DNA of 22,869 nt from DASQDN01 sp035630195. Lineage in GTDB: Bacteria; Acidobacteriota; Terriglobia; Bryobacterales; Bryobacteraceae. The DNA lies in contig DASQLD010000565.1 of assembly GCA_035630195.1 (NCBI GenBank), positions 1-22,869 on the forward strand. The letters run 5' to 3'. Both the position numbers and the translations under genes were made by a program. The notes under the pieces were generated by a model, which saw nothing but the letters and a program-made list of their open reading frames with translations, was not told the origin of the DNA and did no database searches. This document shows, in pieces, positions 8,884-16,192 of this stretch (within the stretch, counting starts at the first letter, position 1; each line of letters starts with the position of its first letter).

Positions 8884-11628
8884 TTGGGTAGACTTCGCGA
8901 GTTCTGGAGTAGAACCTTCGATGTCCGTGAAGGGGAGGCATTGCGCACTACGTTCATGGCGCTTTACCTGCTCCTGGTTCTGCTCGCCTACTACATTTTG
9001 AAGCCCGTTTCGCGGGGGATGTTCCTGAACAAGTTCGACATCGACGAACTTCCATACTTATATATCGTCATCGCCGCCGCCGGTGGAGTGATGGCGTACT
9101 TTTACACAAAGCTCGCTATTCATTCCTCTCTGAAGACCGCCGTGAATGTTTGTACGTTTGGCATGATCGGCACACTGGTGCTGATCTGGCACCTGCTTAC
9201 TTATAACTGGCCATGGATGATATATCTGTTCAACGCGTTTGTGAGCCTGTTCAGCATAACGCTCGTGTCGCAGGGTTGGCTGGTTGCGGCAAATGTCTTC
9301 ACGACTCGCGAAGCAAAGCGATTGTATGGACTGTTAGGAGTGAGCGCGGTAATTGGCGCGGCGGTCGGTGGTTCCTTTACAAACGTTATGGTGCACTATA
9401 TCGGAACGCGCAATCTGCTACTCGCAAGCGCGGGATTTGTGCTACTCGCCTACGGAGCGTTTCTGGGCGTCACTCTGCAGAAGGGCGTGTCGCTCTCCCA
9501 GGCCAAGGGCGCAGAAAAAGAAGAGGAATTCTCGATAAAAGAATTGACGGGCGCTATCGGGCGCGTTCGACACCTGCAAGTAATCATGGGGATTATCGCG
9601 CTGACCTACATCGTCGATGTGACGGTGGAGTTTCAGTTCAACGCGATGGCCAAGCAAGCCTACACCAATCAAAGGGAGCTGGTCGCCTTCCTTGGCAACT
9701 TCTATGGGATCTGGCTCAACCTCATAACTTTCGTTCTGCAATTTTTTTTAACGGCATTTGTCGTGAGCCGATTTGGTGTAGGCGGCGCATTACAAATCAT
9801 GCCGGTGGCGATCGCGGGGGCGTCGGTCGGCACGTATCTGTCGCCGGGCGTCGTGTCAACCGGAGCCACGCGCCTGACCGAAGCCGCGACACGGTATTCG
9901 TTTAATAAGACGGGAATGGAGCTGCTCTATCTTCCTCTCCCGATTGAACTGCGCAATCGAACAAAAGCGTTTACCGATATCTTTGTCGATCGCTTCTCCC
10001 GAGGCGTCGGCGGACTTCTTCTGATCTTCTTGACGGGGACACTGAATTTGTCGGTGCGGCAGCTCTCGATTGTGGTGTTCGGATATACGATCGTCTGGGT
10101 CTTTCTATCGATCCGAGCGAAGAACGAGTACGTTGCCACCGTACGGAAACGCCTGGCATCTCGCAGGCTGGATCTCGATAGCCTCCGAATCAACGTGAAC
10201 GAAGCGGGTACGATGCGGCTGCTCCAGGAGACGACCGAATCGAGCAATCCAAGGCAAGCTGTCTATGCGCTTTCGCTGCTCGGCGAAGCTTCGAAGTATC
10301 CGCTCGAAAAGCAGCTGGTGAAACTTGTCGATAGTACTTTCCCTGAAGTCCGGGGAAAAGTGTATGAGCTCGCGATGCAGCGAGGGATACGGTCGCTGTA
10401 CGAGAATGCGCTCGCGGAGCTTCGCTCGTCTCGCTTTGGCGACGATGCGCCGGTTGTGAAGCCGGCAGTGGAATATGCTCTCTGGGTGTCGTCAGATACG
10501 CCGGATCTGGCCAAGCGGCTTCTCAATCATCCAAACCAACTGGTGGCCCGTAGTGCCTTATCTGCTTTGATTGCGCATCCGGAGGCTTCCGAGCCGTTGA
10601 TCACCAAGGAGTGGATCGAAGAAGCGGCCGCTTCGAAGGATACGAATCGGCGTGTTCTGGCAGCGATTGCCATCGCCGTGAGAGGGGACGCTGAATCGAG
10701 GGCATTACATAATCTGCTGCAGGATCCGGATCCGGAGGTCGCGGGGGAGGCATGCAAGACGGCGGCGGCGCTGCAAAACCGGGTTTATCTCGATTCGCTT
10801 CTGCGGCTGCTGGCCAAGGCTCGGATGCGCGGCAAGGCCATCGATGCGTTGGCTGGGTATGGCGAGCGCATTGTGGGAACGCTCGGCGATGTTCTTCTCG
10901 ATACCACGAGTCCGTCGGCTGTACGTCGTCAGATTCCACGAGTTCTGCAACGTATTCCGACACAACGTTCGGTGGATGTTCTCTTTCAGGCATATGAAGA
11001 ACCCGATCTGATGGTGCGTACAGCGGCGCTGAAGAGCCTTAACTCGATGCGGGATAAGGATGTGAAGCTGAGCTTCGGCCGTGACTCTTTAACCGGTTTC
11101 ATCGGTAAGGAAGCGCAGTATTACTACGAGATGGCCGCTGCGCTTTCGCCGTTCAAGGAAAGCCGAGAAACACCGGCAGCGCGATTGCTGGCTCAGACTC
11201 TGGAAGAGCGACTACGAAGTACGCTTGAGCGGCTTTTCAGACTGTTGGGCCTGAAGTATCCTGCAAAGGAAATGCACGCTGCTTATCTGGCGTTGAACCG
11301 GAAGAAAACCGATGAATACACGGCCGCGATCGAGTTCCTGGATAATATTCTGGAACGCGAGTTGAAGCGTGTTCTACTGCCGCTGCTCGATGAAGATGCG
11401 CGGATTTCGCAGACGGGACGCGATCTCTTCGGTGTCCAGGAAAAGGATCAGCGCGCAGCGTTGCGGGAGCTCATAAAATCCGGCGATTCGTGGCTTGTGG
11501 CGTGCGCGGTTGCTACGGCGGCTGAGTTGGGTCTACGGGACCTGCGCCCGGAGATTGAGCCATTAGCACGAAAAGCGGGAACAGATGTGGTGACGGTCGC
11601 TAAGTCGGCGCTGGTTACATTGGCTTAG
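8884..11628 (+). CDS. ATP/ADP translocase-like (Npt/Tlc-related) membrane protein with C-terminal HEAT repeats
   Basis: A 914-residue inner-membrane protein. Residues about 20-412 hold roughly a dozen hydrophobic segments. The opening EGEALRTTFMALYLLLVLLAYY and YYILKPVSRGMFL resemble the nucleotide (ATP/ADP, NTP/NDP) transporter family and distant major-facilitator relatives. A charged loop lies at 205-222 (KGAEKEEEFSIKE). From about 440 to the end the protein is soluble and helical, with HEAT-like repeats such as AVYALSLLGEASKYP, VARSALSALIAHPEA and DPDPEVAGEACKTAAAL. In other bacteria I recall relatives carrying HEAT repeats and a cyclic-nucleotide-binding domain on one chain; here that domain follows as the next gene, 41 bases downstream. 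The transported substrate is unknown, and free-living bacteria do not obviously need ATP import. The TTG start is supported by GGGAGG at 8868-8873 and an in-frame stop just upstream. Confidence 0.8.
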   Translation: MGRLREFWSRTFDVREGEALRTTFMALYLLLVLLAYYILKPVSRGMFLNKFDIDELPYLYIVIAAAGGVMAYFYTKLAIHSSLKTAVNVCTFGMIGTLVLIWHLLTYNWPWMIYLFNAFVSLFSITLVSQGWLVAANVFTTREAKRLYGLLGVSAVIGAAVGGSFTNVMVHYIGTRNLLLASAGFVLLAYGAFLGVTLQKGVSLSQAKGAEKEEEFSIKELTGAIGRVRHLQVIMGIIALTYIVDVTVEFQFNAMAKQAYTNQRELVAFLGNFYGIWLNLITFVLQFFLTAFVVSRFGVGGALQIMPVAIAGASVGTYLSPGVVSTGATRLTEAATRYSFNKTGMELLYLPLPIELRNRTKAFTDIFVDRFSRGVGGLLLIFLTGTLNLSVRQLSIVVFGYTIVWVFLSIRAKNEYVATVRKRLASRRLDLDSLRINVNEAGTMRLLQETTESSNPRQAVYALSLLGEASKYPLEKQLVKLVDSTFPEVRGKVYELAMQRGIRSLYENALAELRSSRFGDDAPVVKPAVEYALWVSSDTPDLAKRLLNHPNQLVARSALSALIAHPEASEPLITKEWIEEAAASKDTNRRVLAAIAIAVRGDAESRALHNLLQDPDPEVAGEACKTAAALQNRVYLDSLLRLLAKARMRGKAIDALAGYGERIVGTLGDVLLDTTSPSAVRRQIPRVLQRIPTQRSVDVLFQAYEEPDLMVRTAALKSLNSMRDKDVKLSFGRDSLTGFIGKEAQYYYEMAAALSPFKESRETPAARLLAQTLEERLRSTLERLFRLLGLKYPAKEMHAAYLALNRKKTDEYTAAIEFLDNILERELKRVLLPLLDEDARISQTGRDLFGVQEKDQRAALRELIKSGDSWLVACAVATAAELGLRDLRPEIEPLARKAGTDVVTVAKSALVTLA

Positions 11629-11669
11629 AGCCGGGCTGTGAGGAGATGGGGTGAGGGATTGAGAAATTA

Positions 11670-12092
11670 ATGGCGGAACTGAACATCATCGAAAAGGTGA
11701 TTGCGCTCGAAGCTGTCGATTTGCTGAAGAATTTGAGTGCCGAGCAGTTGTCTCGTATCGCTTCAATTGCCAAGGAGGCGCGTTACACTCCGGGCAAAGT
11801 TATTCTTGGCCCTGAGACGACGCTTGACGCGCTTCACGTGATTCTCGAAGGCGCGGTTTCGATTTCTCGGGACGGGATCGAGTTGCACGTTGCCCACGAG
11901 AACGAGGTATTGGGCTCATGGGCGCTTTTTGACCCTGAGCCGATGTCCGTCACCGCAAAAACGATCGAGCATACTCGGGTGTTAACGATTGGACGGGACG
12001 ACTTCTACGATCTGCTTTCGGACAACACCGAGATCACGGCCTCGATTTTCGCGATGCTCGTCAAAAGGTTCCGGCAGCTGGTCGAGCGTTAG
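11670..12092 (+). CDS. Stand-alone cyclic-nucleotide-binding-fold protein, degenerate pocket
   Basis: A 140-residue soluble protein covering a single Crp/cAMP-binding fold with no DNA-binding HTH domain. An N-terminal helix (residues 12-35, LEAVDLLKNLSAEQL) leads into the beta-roll and a closing helix at 108-139. In the phosphate-binding cassette, residues 82-96 read GSWALFDPEPMSVTA. Aligned by eye to E. coli CAP, S83 takes the place of Glu72 and S93 that of Arg82, the two residues that hold the cyclic nucleotide. Binding of cAMP or cGMP is therefore doubtful; a protein-interaction role or another ligand is plausible. It sits 41 bases after the HEAT-repeat transporter and 21 bases before the kinase gene, most likely on one transcript. 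A weak GAGGG lies 12 bases before the ATG. The fold is confident; the role is not. Confidence 0.8.
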   Translation: MAELNIIEKVIALEAVDLLKNLSAEQLSRIASIAKEARYTPGKVILGPETTLDALHVILEGAVSISRDGIELHVAHENEVLGSWALFDPEPMSVTAKTIEHTRVLTIGRDDFYDLLSDNTEITASIFAMLVKRFRQLVER

Positions 12093-12113
12093 GATGGTAG
12101 CAGAGGGCATAGT

Positions 12114-12959
12114 ATGAGCGATCCTGCTGTTGTGGAGACGCGCGCCGACGCATCTGCCGAAGAGCTTCGCGAAGAACTGGAACTTACCCTGCGTAAGCTC
12201 GCCGAGGCACATAAGATGGCCGCCCTGGGCCGTTTATCGGCCGGAATCGTACACGAGATCAATACCCCTATCGGGTCCATTCTTTCCAACAACGAGACAA
12301 TCCGTCGGTCGATCGAAACACTAAAGAAGCTGGTAACCGTGTCGCAGACGGATGGTCAAGCGATGCCGCAGCGCGCTGGCGTGATTCTTGATACGCTCGC
12401 GAGTCTGACGGACATCGATAAGCTTGCCTGCGAACGAATTTACGCTGTCATTCGCAGTTTGAAGACATTTGCACGCGTTAATGAAGGGGATCTCCGCAAA
12501 GTTGATATTAATGAGATCCTTTTGAACACTCTGAAGTTAAGTGGCTGCGTATTTCGCCGACGAGTTTCGGTGGTGACCGACTTTGGAGAGCTGCCCGAAG
12601 TGGAATGTTATCCGGGTCTGTTAAACCAGGCATTTCTAAACCTGGTAGTGAATGCGGCTCAGGCGATACAGGGTGACGGCACAGTTACAGTGAAGACGAA
12701 AACCGACGGAGATTTCATTGAGATTGCGATCGCCGACGATGGAGCCGGTATTCCGCCCGATGTTCGGAAACGCATCTTTTCGGCAGGCTTTACGACAAAG
12801 CCGATAGGGGAAGGCACAGGGTTGGGTTTGGCTTTGACTCGCGAAATCATTCAAGATACACACGGCGGAAAGATCTGGTTTGAGTCGGAATTAGGCTCCG
12901 GCACAACATTCTTCATGAGACTTCCGATTCAACAGCCGAGATCACAGGAGCAGGCGTAA
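12114..12959 (+). CDS. Soluble sensor-less histidine kinase
   Basis: A 281-residue cytoplasmic kinase with no transmembrane segment and no recognisable PAS, GAF or other sensor. Residues 15-38 form a short charged helix, followed by the dimerisation/phospho-acceptor region with H47 in GIVHEINTPIGSI. The ATPase domain spans about 130-272: N-box NLVVNAAQAI at 176-185, DDGAGIP at 208-214, GEGTGLGLAL at 232-241 and GSGTTF near 261-266. The catalytic motifs are intact. AGAGGG at 12102-12107 gives a good ribosome binding site. The stop at 12957-12959 touches the GTG of the response regulator, so the two are almost certainly a cognate pair. Lacking a sensor, the kinase presumably takes its input from a partner; the neighbouring cNMP-fold protein or transporter are the obvious candidates, which is inference. 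Confidence 0.9.
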   Translation: MSDPAVVETRADASAEELREELELTLRKLAEAHKMAALGRLSAGIVHEINTPIGSILSNNETIRRSIETLKKLVTVSQTDGQAMPQRAGVILDTLASLTDIDKLACERIYAVIRSLKTFARVNEGDLRKVDINEILLNTLKLSGCVFRRRVSVVTDFGELPEVECYPGLLNQAFLNLVVNAAQAIQGDGTVTVKTKTDGDFIEIAIADDGAGIPPDVRKRIFSAGFTTKPIGEGTGLGLALTREIIQDTHGGKIWFESELGSGTTFFMRLPIQQPRSQEQA

Positions 12960-13451
12960 GTGGACCACAACGGAAAAGGGAACGTTCAGCCGGTCGTTGC
13001 GATCGTCGACGACGAAGAGATGGTGATTACGAGCGTCAAGGCGTTCCTGAGCCTCGAGACGGAGTACGACCTTCATGGGTTTACGGATCCGGAACAAGCT
13101 GCTAAGTTTCTGGAAACGCATCCCGTAGATGTCGTCGTGAGCGACTATCTGATGCCGAAGATGAACGGCATCCAACTGCTTGGGAAAGCAAAGCAATTGC
13201 AACCGGAAGCGGCTCGCGTTCTGCTGACCGGACACGCCGACAAGCAGAGCGCGATCCAGGCGATCAACGATGTGGGTCTCTTCCAGTATCTTGAAAAACC
13301 CTGGGATAACTCGCAATTGCTGCTTGTGATTCAGAGCGCGATCGAACGCACTCAGTTATTCCGTACCCTGCGTGAAAAGATTTCCGAACTGGACAACGCG
13401 CATACTTCGCTCAAAGACGTTCAGTCCCGGCTGTTACGAGCTTTCCTATGA
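12960..13451 (+). CDS. Receiver-only response regulator with C-terminal coiled coil
   Basis: A 163-residue receiver protein. Residues about 11-125 form the CheY-like domain: acidic pair D17-D18 (VDDEE), phospho-acceptor D62 in VVVSDYLMPKMNG, T90 in LLTGHAD and K113 in EKPW. The TGHAD and KPW wording is typical of receivers found in RpfG-like regulators, but no HD-GYP or other output follows. Residues about 126-160 form an amphipathic, probably coiled-coil helix (LFRTLREKISELDNAHTSL). Output may act through protein contact. The GTG start directly follows the kinase stop codon; AGGAG at 12946-12950 lies 9 bases upstream. Its own stop overlaps the next start as ATGA (13448-13451), so it is translationally linked to the adenosyltransferase gene. 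Confidence 0.9.
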   Translation: MDHNGKGNVQPVVAIVDDEEMVITSVKAFLSLETEYDLHGFTDPEQAAKFLETHPVDVVVSDYLMPKMNGIQLLGKAKQLQPEAARVLLTGHADKQSAIQAINDVGLFQYLEKPWDNSQLLLVIQSAIERTQLFRTLREKISELDNAHTSLKDVQSRLLRAFL

Positions 13452-14086
13452 GCGATGCGCCCTTCAGCGAACCTCGACTTGCAATTAACCGTATCTACAC
13501 AAAGCGGGGAGACGGCGGAGAAACTTCTCTGGTAGGTGGGCAGCGGTTTCCGAAGGACAGCCTCAGAATCGAAGTCTACGGAACAGTCGACGAGTTGAAT
13601 TCGTTCACGGGAATGGCGTGTTTTGCGGCTGAGCGCGATCTCGCCCTGACGCCGCTTGCGGTGATTCTGAAAAGGGTTCAGCACGAGCTGTTCAATTTGG
13701 GTTCGATTCTTGCGACGCTGCCTCAGGATGTGCATCCAAAGCAGCCGCAGGTCACGAATGAAGATATTGAGCAACTGGAGCGTGAAATCGACTCGATGAA
13801 CGATGGTCTGCCGGCGCTGCGCTCATTTGTGCTTCCTGGCGGCAGCGAGATTAATTCTATTCTTCATGTTTGCCGGACTATTTGCAGGCGGGCGGAGCGC
13901 TTGTGTGTCACGCTGGCGCGCGAAAATTCCGCGCCGCCTCTTGCTGTGCAGTATCTCAATCGCCTGAGTGACGCGTTTTTTGTGTGGAGCCGGTGGTCCA
14001 ACGTAAAGCTCGGGGCTGAAGAAGTTCTCTGGAAGCCGAATGAAGCGGCGTCGGGTCGCAAGAGCAGTAAAACACCGATTTCCTAA
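13448..14086 (+). CDS. PduO-type cob(I)alamin adenosyltransferase
   Basis: A 212-residue enzyme that transfers the 5'-deoxyadenosyl group of ATP to cob(I)alamin, giving coenzyme B12. The N-terminal IYTKRGDGGETSL (residues 16-28) is the ATP-binding motif of the PduO/MMAB family. YGTVDELNSFTG follows, then the helical bundle with the CRRAER motif (about 143-148) and QYLNRLSDAFFVWSR near the C-terminus. Length and motif order are normal for the family. It probably serves B12 enzymes encoded elsewhere, since none is in this window. The start overlaps the response regulator stop by four bases (ATGA) and has only a weak ribosome binding site of its own, so its expression should follow the two-component genes. 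Symbols such as pduO, cobO or yvqK are used for this family in different species. Confidence 0.93.
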   Translation: MSDAPFSEPRLAINRIYTKRGDGGETSLVGGQRFPKDSLRIEVYGTVDELNSFTGMACFAAERDLALTPLAVILKRVQHELFNLGSILATLPQDVHPKQPQVTNEDIEQLEREIDSMNDGLPALRSFVLPGGSEINSILHVCRTICRRAERLCVTLARENSAPPLAVQYLNRLSDAFFVWSRWSNVKLGAEEVLWKPNEAASGRKSSKTPIS

Positions 14087-14129
14087 GTTGCATTCCGTGA
14101 TCGTTTTGCGTCCCTGAAACGGAGGCTGA

Positions 14130-15551
14130 ATGCGCATACTCCTTGCCGTTGCGGTCGCGACCGCACTCATATCCTGCAATCGCACGATAGAACCTCAACG
14201 TTCTTCTCCGGCTGTTTCGGCGCCCATCGTGCAAAACGGACAGCAGTCCTTCGCGGAAGTCGTGGAGCGTGTCTCGCCTGCTGTTGTTACTATCCGGTCA
14301 GAGCGCAGGGTTCGAGCCCCCCAGCAATTCCCTTTCTTTAACGATCCTATGTTGCGCGAATTCTTCGGTCTCGGACGAGGAGGGCCTCAGGCGCCGCGGG
14401 ATCAGATCCAAAGGGGGCTGGGATCAGGTGTAATCGTGTCAGAAGACGGCTATGTCCTTACGAATCACCACGTAATCGACGGGGCCCAGGAGATAACCGT
14501 CGAGTTTGCCGAAGGCCGTACGCAAAAGGCTCGGTTGATCGGAAGCGATCCCCCGAGCGATCTGGCGGTCTTGAAGATGTCTAGTGGGCGGCACGCAACT
14601 CTGCCGTTGGGCGATTCAGATAAGGTCCGCGTAGGCGACGTGGTGTTAGCCGTCGGAAACCCGCTCGGGATTGGGCAGACCGTCACGTCCGGGATCATCA
14701 GCGCCAAGGGTCGACGTACTGGCTTAAGCGATGGAAGTTTTGAGGATTTTCTGCAAACCGATGCTGCCATCAATCGAGGGAATTCCGGCGGCGCGCTCGT
14801 GAATACCCGCGGGGAATTGATTGGAATCAATTCGCAGATTCTGTCACCGTCTGGAGGCAACATCGGCATCGGGTTCGCGATTCCATCGAATATGGCGCAA
14901 GAGGTTCGGGATCAACTGGTAAAGCGTGGGAAAGTTCAGCGCGGACAGCTTGGGATTTTCACGCAACAGTTGACGGAGGAGCTCGCCGAATCGTTAGGGC
15001 TTAAGGATACTGCCGGCGTGTTGGTTTCGGATGTGGACCGAAATGGCGCCGCGATAAAGGCCGGCATACGGCGAGGAGATGTGATTCGGAAGATCGATAA
15101 CGAAGTCGTGAACAATCCGAATGCGCTTCGCAATAAGATTGCGATGACCTCGCCGGGCACCGAAGTCACGATCACGCTCTTACGCGAAGGTAAGGAGCAG
15201 CAGATTAAAGTCAAGCTGGGTGAGGCGCAGCCAATGACGGCACCGAGTGAGGGAGGTGACGGCGCGCCGCAACAAGGCGGTCGGCTCGGGATCTCCGTGC
15301 AGCCGGTGACTCCCGAAATTGCCCGCGACCTCGGGTTGCGGCCCGATGTAGGCGGTCTGCTTGTGCGCGATGTCGATCCTTCAGGGGCGGCAGCAGAAGC
15401 GGGAGTGCAACCAGGAGACGTGATCATCGAGGCAAATCGGCAGCCTATTCGAACCACAGCGGATCTGCAGAAAGCTTTAGAGCGAAGCGGGCAGGCTGTG
15501 CTGTTGATCAACCGTCAGGGGCGGACGTTTTTCGTGACTGCCCGGCCGTGA
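14130..15551 (+). CDS. htrA: HtrA/DegP-family serine protease, probable lipoprotein, two PDZ domains
   Basis: A 473-residue periplasmic protein-quality-control protease. Residues 1-15 form a short signal peptide ending in a lipobox (LIS-C16), so the mature protein is likely lipid-anchored; N17 at the +2 position does not match the Asp retention signal known from E. coli. The protease domain (about 37-262) carries the triad H114 (TNHHVI), D144 (PSDLAVLKM) and S219 (NRGNSGGALV). PDZ1 spans about 268-365 and PDZ2 about 384-472. A Gly-rich linker at 369-384 separates them. An FF-rich stretch at 66-80 may be the LA loop. GGAGG at 14121-14125 lies four bases before the ATG. The gene follows the adenosyltransferase by 43 bases, so it may belong to the same transcript. 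Its last 44 bases overlap the end of the convergent DUF1801 gene. Confidence 0.93.
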   Translation: MRILLAVAVATALISCNRTIEPQRSSPAVSAPIVQNGQQSFAEVVERVSPAVVTIRSERRVRAPQQFPFFNDPMLREFFGLGRGGPQAPRDQIQRGLGSGVIVSEDGYVLTNHHVIDGAQEITVEFAEGRTQKARLIGSDPPSDLAVLKMSSGRHATLPLGDSDKVRVGDVVLAVGNPLGIGQTVTSGIISAKGRRTGLSDGSFEDFLQTDAAINRGNSGGALVNTRGELIGINSQILSPSGGNIGIGFAIPSNMAQEVRDQLVKRGKVQRGQLGIFTQQLTEELAESLGLKDTAGVLVSDVDRNGAAIKAGIRRGDVIRKIDNEVVNNPNALRNKIAMTSPGTEVTITLLREGKEQQIKVKLGEAQPMTAPSEGGDGAPQQGGRLGISVQPVTPEIARDLGLRPDVGGLLVRDVDPSGAAAEAGVQPGDVIIEANRQPIRTTADLQKALERSGQAVLLINRQGRTFFVTARP

Positions 15552-15900
15552 CTTCTTTTAAGCGAAATTTGGCGATGCCTTCGATTAGCTTCGACGGGAC
15601 AGGCTCAGTGAACGAAAACTGAATGGTGCCCCTGCTGATTTTGTACCGGGCCAGTGCTTCTTTGAACTCCGCAATAAGAGGACCGGTGGCTGGATAGAGC
15701 GAGTAATGCTTCTTCCATCCCGCGAAATAGATCACCGGCTGCTTGTGTAGCTTGTAGGTAGGGATGTTGTAGGAGATCGTTTCCTCGGCGCTGGGTACAG
15801 CTTTACGAATAGCCTTTCGGACGTCTTGCAGCAAAACTTGAATGGGTTCCGGCTGCGCCGAGATGTATTCGTCCGTGGACTTGAAAACGATCTTCGCCAT
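15508..15900 (-). CDS. DUF1801 / YdhG-like protein
   Basis: A 130-residue small cytoplasmic protein of the DUF1801 family, some members of which (Bacillus YdhG/Fra) are called frataxin-like iron chaperones. Visible family signatures are the start FKSTDEYISAQP, then SYNIPTYKL (43-51), a VIYFAGWKKHYSLYP strand block (56-70) and KISRGTIQFSF (87-97). The last 15 residues are a loose tail, and that part of the gene overlaps the 3' end of htrA on the opposite strand by 44 bases. The start lies 2 bases beyond the stop of the NTF2-like gene, so the two are co-transcribed and probably read through from the pilus operon. The family assignment is good; iron binding is not shown by the sequence. Confidence 0.85.
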   Translation of the reverse strand: MAKIVFKSTDEYISAQPEPIQVLLQDVRKAIRKAVPSAEETISYNIPTYKLHKQPVIYFAGWKKHYSLYPATGPLIAEFKEALARYKISRGTIQFSFTEPVPSKLIEGIAKFRLKEVTAGQSRKTSAPDG

Positions 15901-15902
15901 GC

Positions 15903-16178
15903 TCAGTCGTTGAGCTGGACGAGATACGTGATCAGCCGCCGGATCTTGGCGGCGACAACTATGTCATCGTTCTCGATCATTCTTTGGATCGTGACGGTCG
16001 GTCGTCCGGTGAATGCAGGGTTCTCGATTTCCTTGCCAAAGGCTTCTTTCCCGGTCAAGTGAAAGCCGCCGGGCATCAGCCATTCAACGTCGTCCGTAAG
16101 GCACGCCAAAATCTGATCATGATCGGACTTGTTGAAGCCATCAATGTATTGTTCGACTGTTTTTTGATCAAGAGTCAT
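15903..16178 (-). CDS. NTF2/SnoaL-like small protein, apparently shortened by an internal deletion
   Basis: A 91-residue protein with the opening of a SnoaL-like fold: an N-terminal helix with YIDGFNKSDHDQIL, then DDVEWLMPGGFHLTGKEAF (29-47) and IENPAFTGRP (51-60). Relatives, as I recall them, run to about 115-125 residues with two further strands and end in a DGKIRRLTSYLV-type strand. Here DDIVVAA (71-77) runs straight into KIRRLITYLV (78-87). This looks like an in-frame loss of roughly 25-30 residues around base 15948, removing part of the central sheet. It could be a decaying gene or an altered fold. No Shine-Dalgarno precedes the ATG on this strand. It lies 14 bases after the pseudopilin-like gene. 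Substrate and function are unknown. Confidence 0.75.
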   Translation of the reverse strand: MTLDQKTVEQYIDGFNKSDHDQILACLTDDVEWLMPGGFHLTGKEAFGKEIENPAFTGRPTVTIQRMIENDDIVVAAKIRRLITYLVQLND

Positions 16179-16192
16179 AGTTGGAGGAGGAA

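Noticed and set aside
9213..9905. 230-residue open frame on the plus strand
   Set aside because: It is an alternative frame inside the translocase-like gene, highly basic and without hydrophobic or domain pattern.
14102..14121. CGTTT ... AAACG inverted repeat between the adenosyltransferase gene and htrA
   Set aside because: Five pairs around a ten-base loop with no following T tract; too weak to call a terminator.
16183..16190. GGAGGAGG-type strong Shine-Dalgarno sequence on the plus strand
   Set aside because: No credible plus-strand gene follows; it lies between two minus-strand genes and is probably coincidental.
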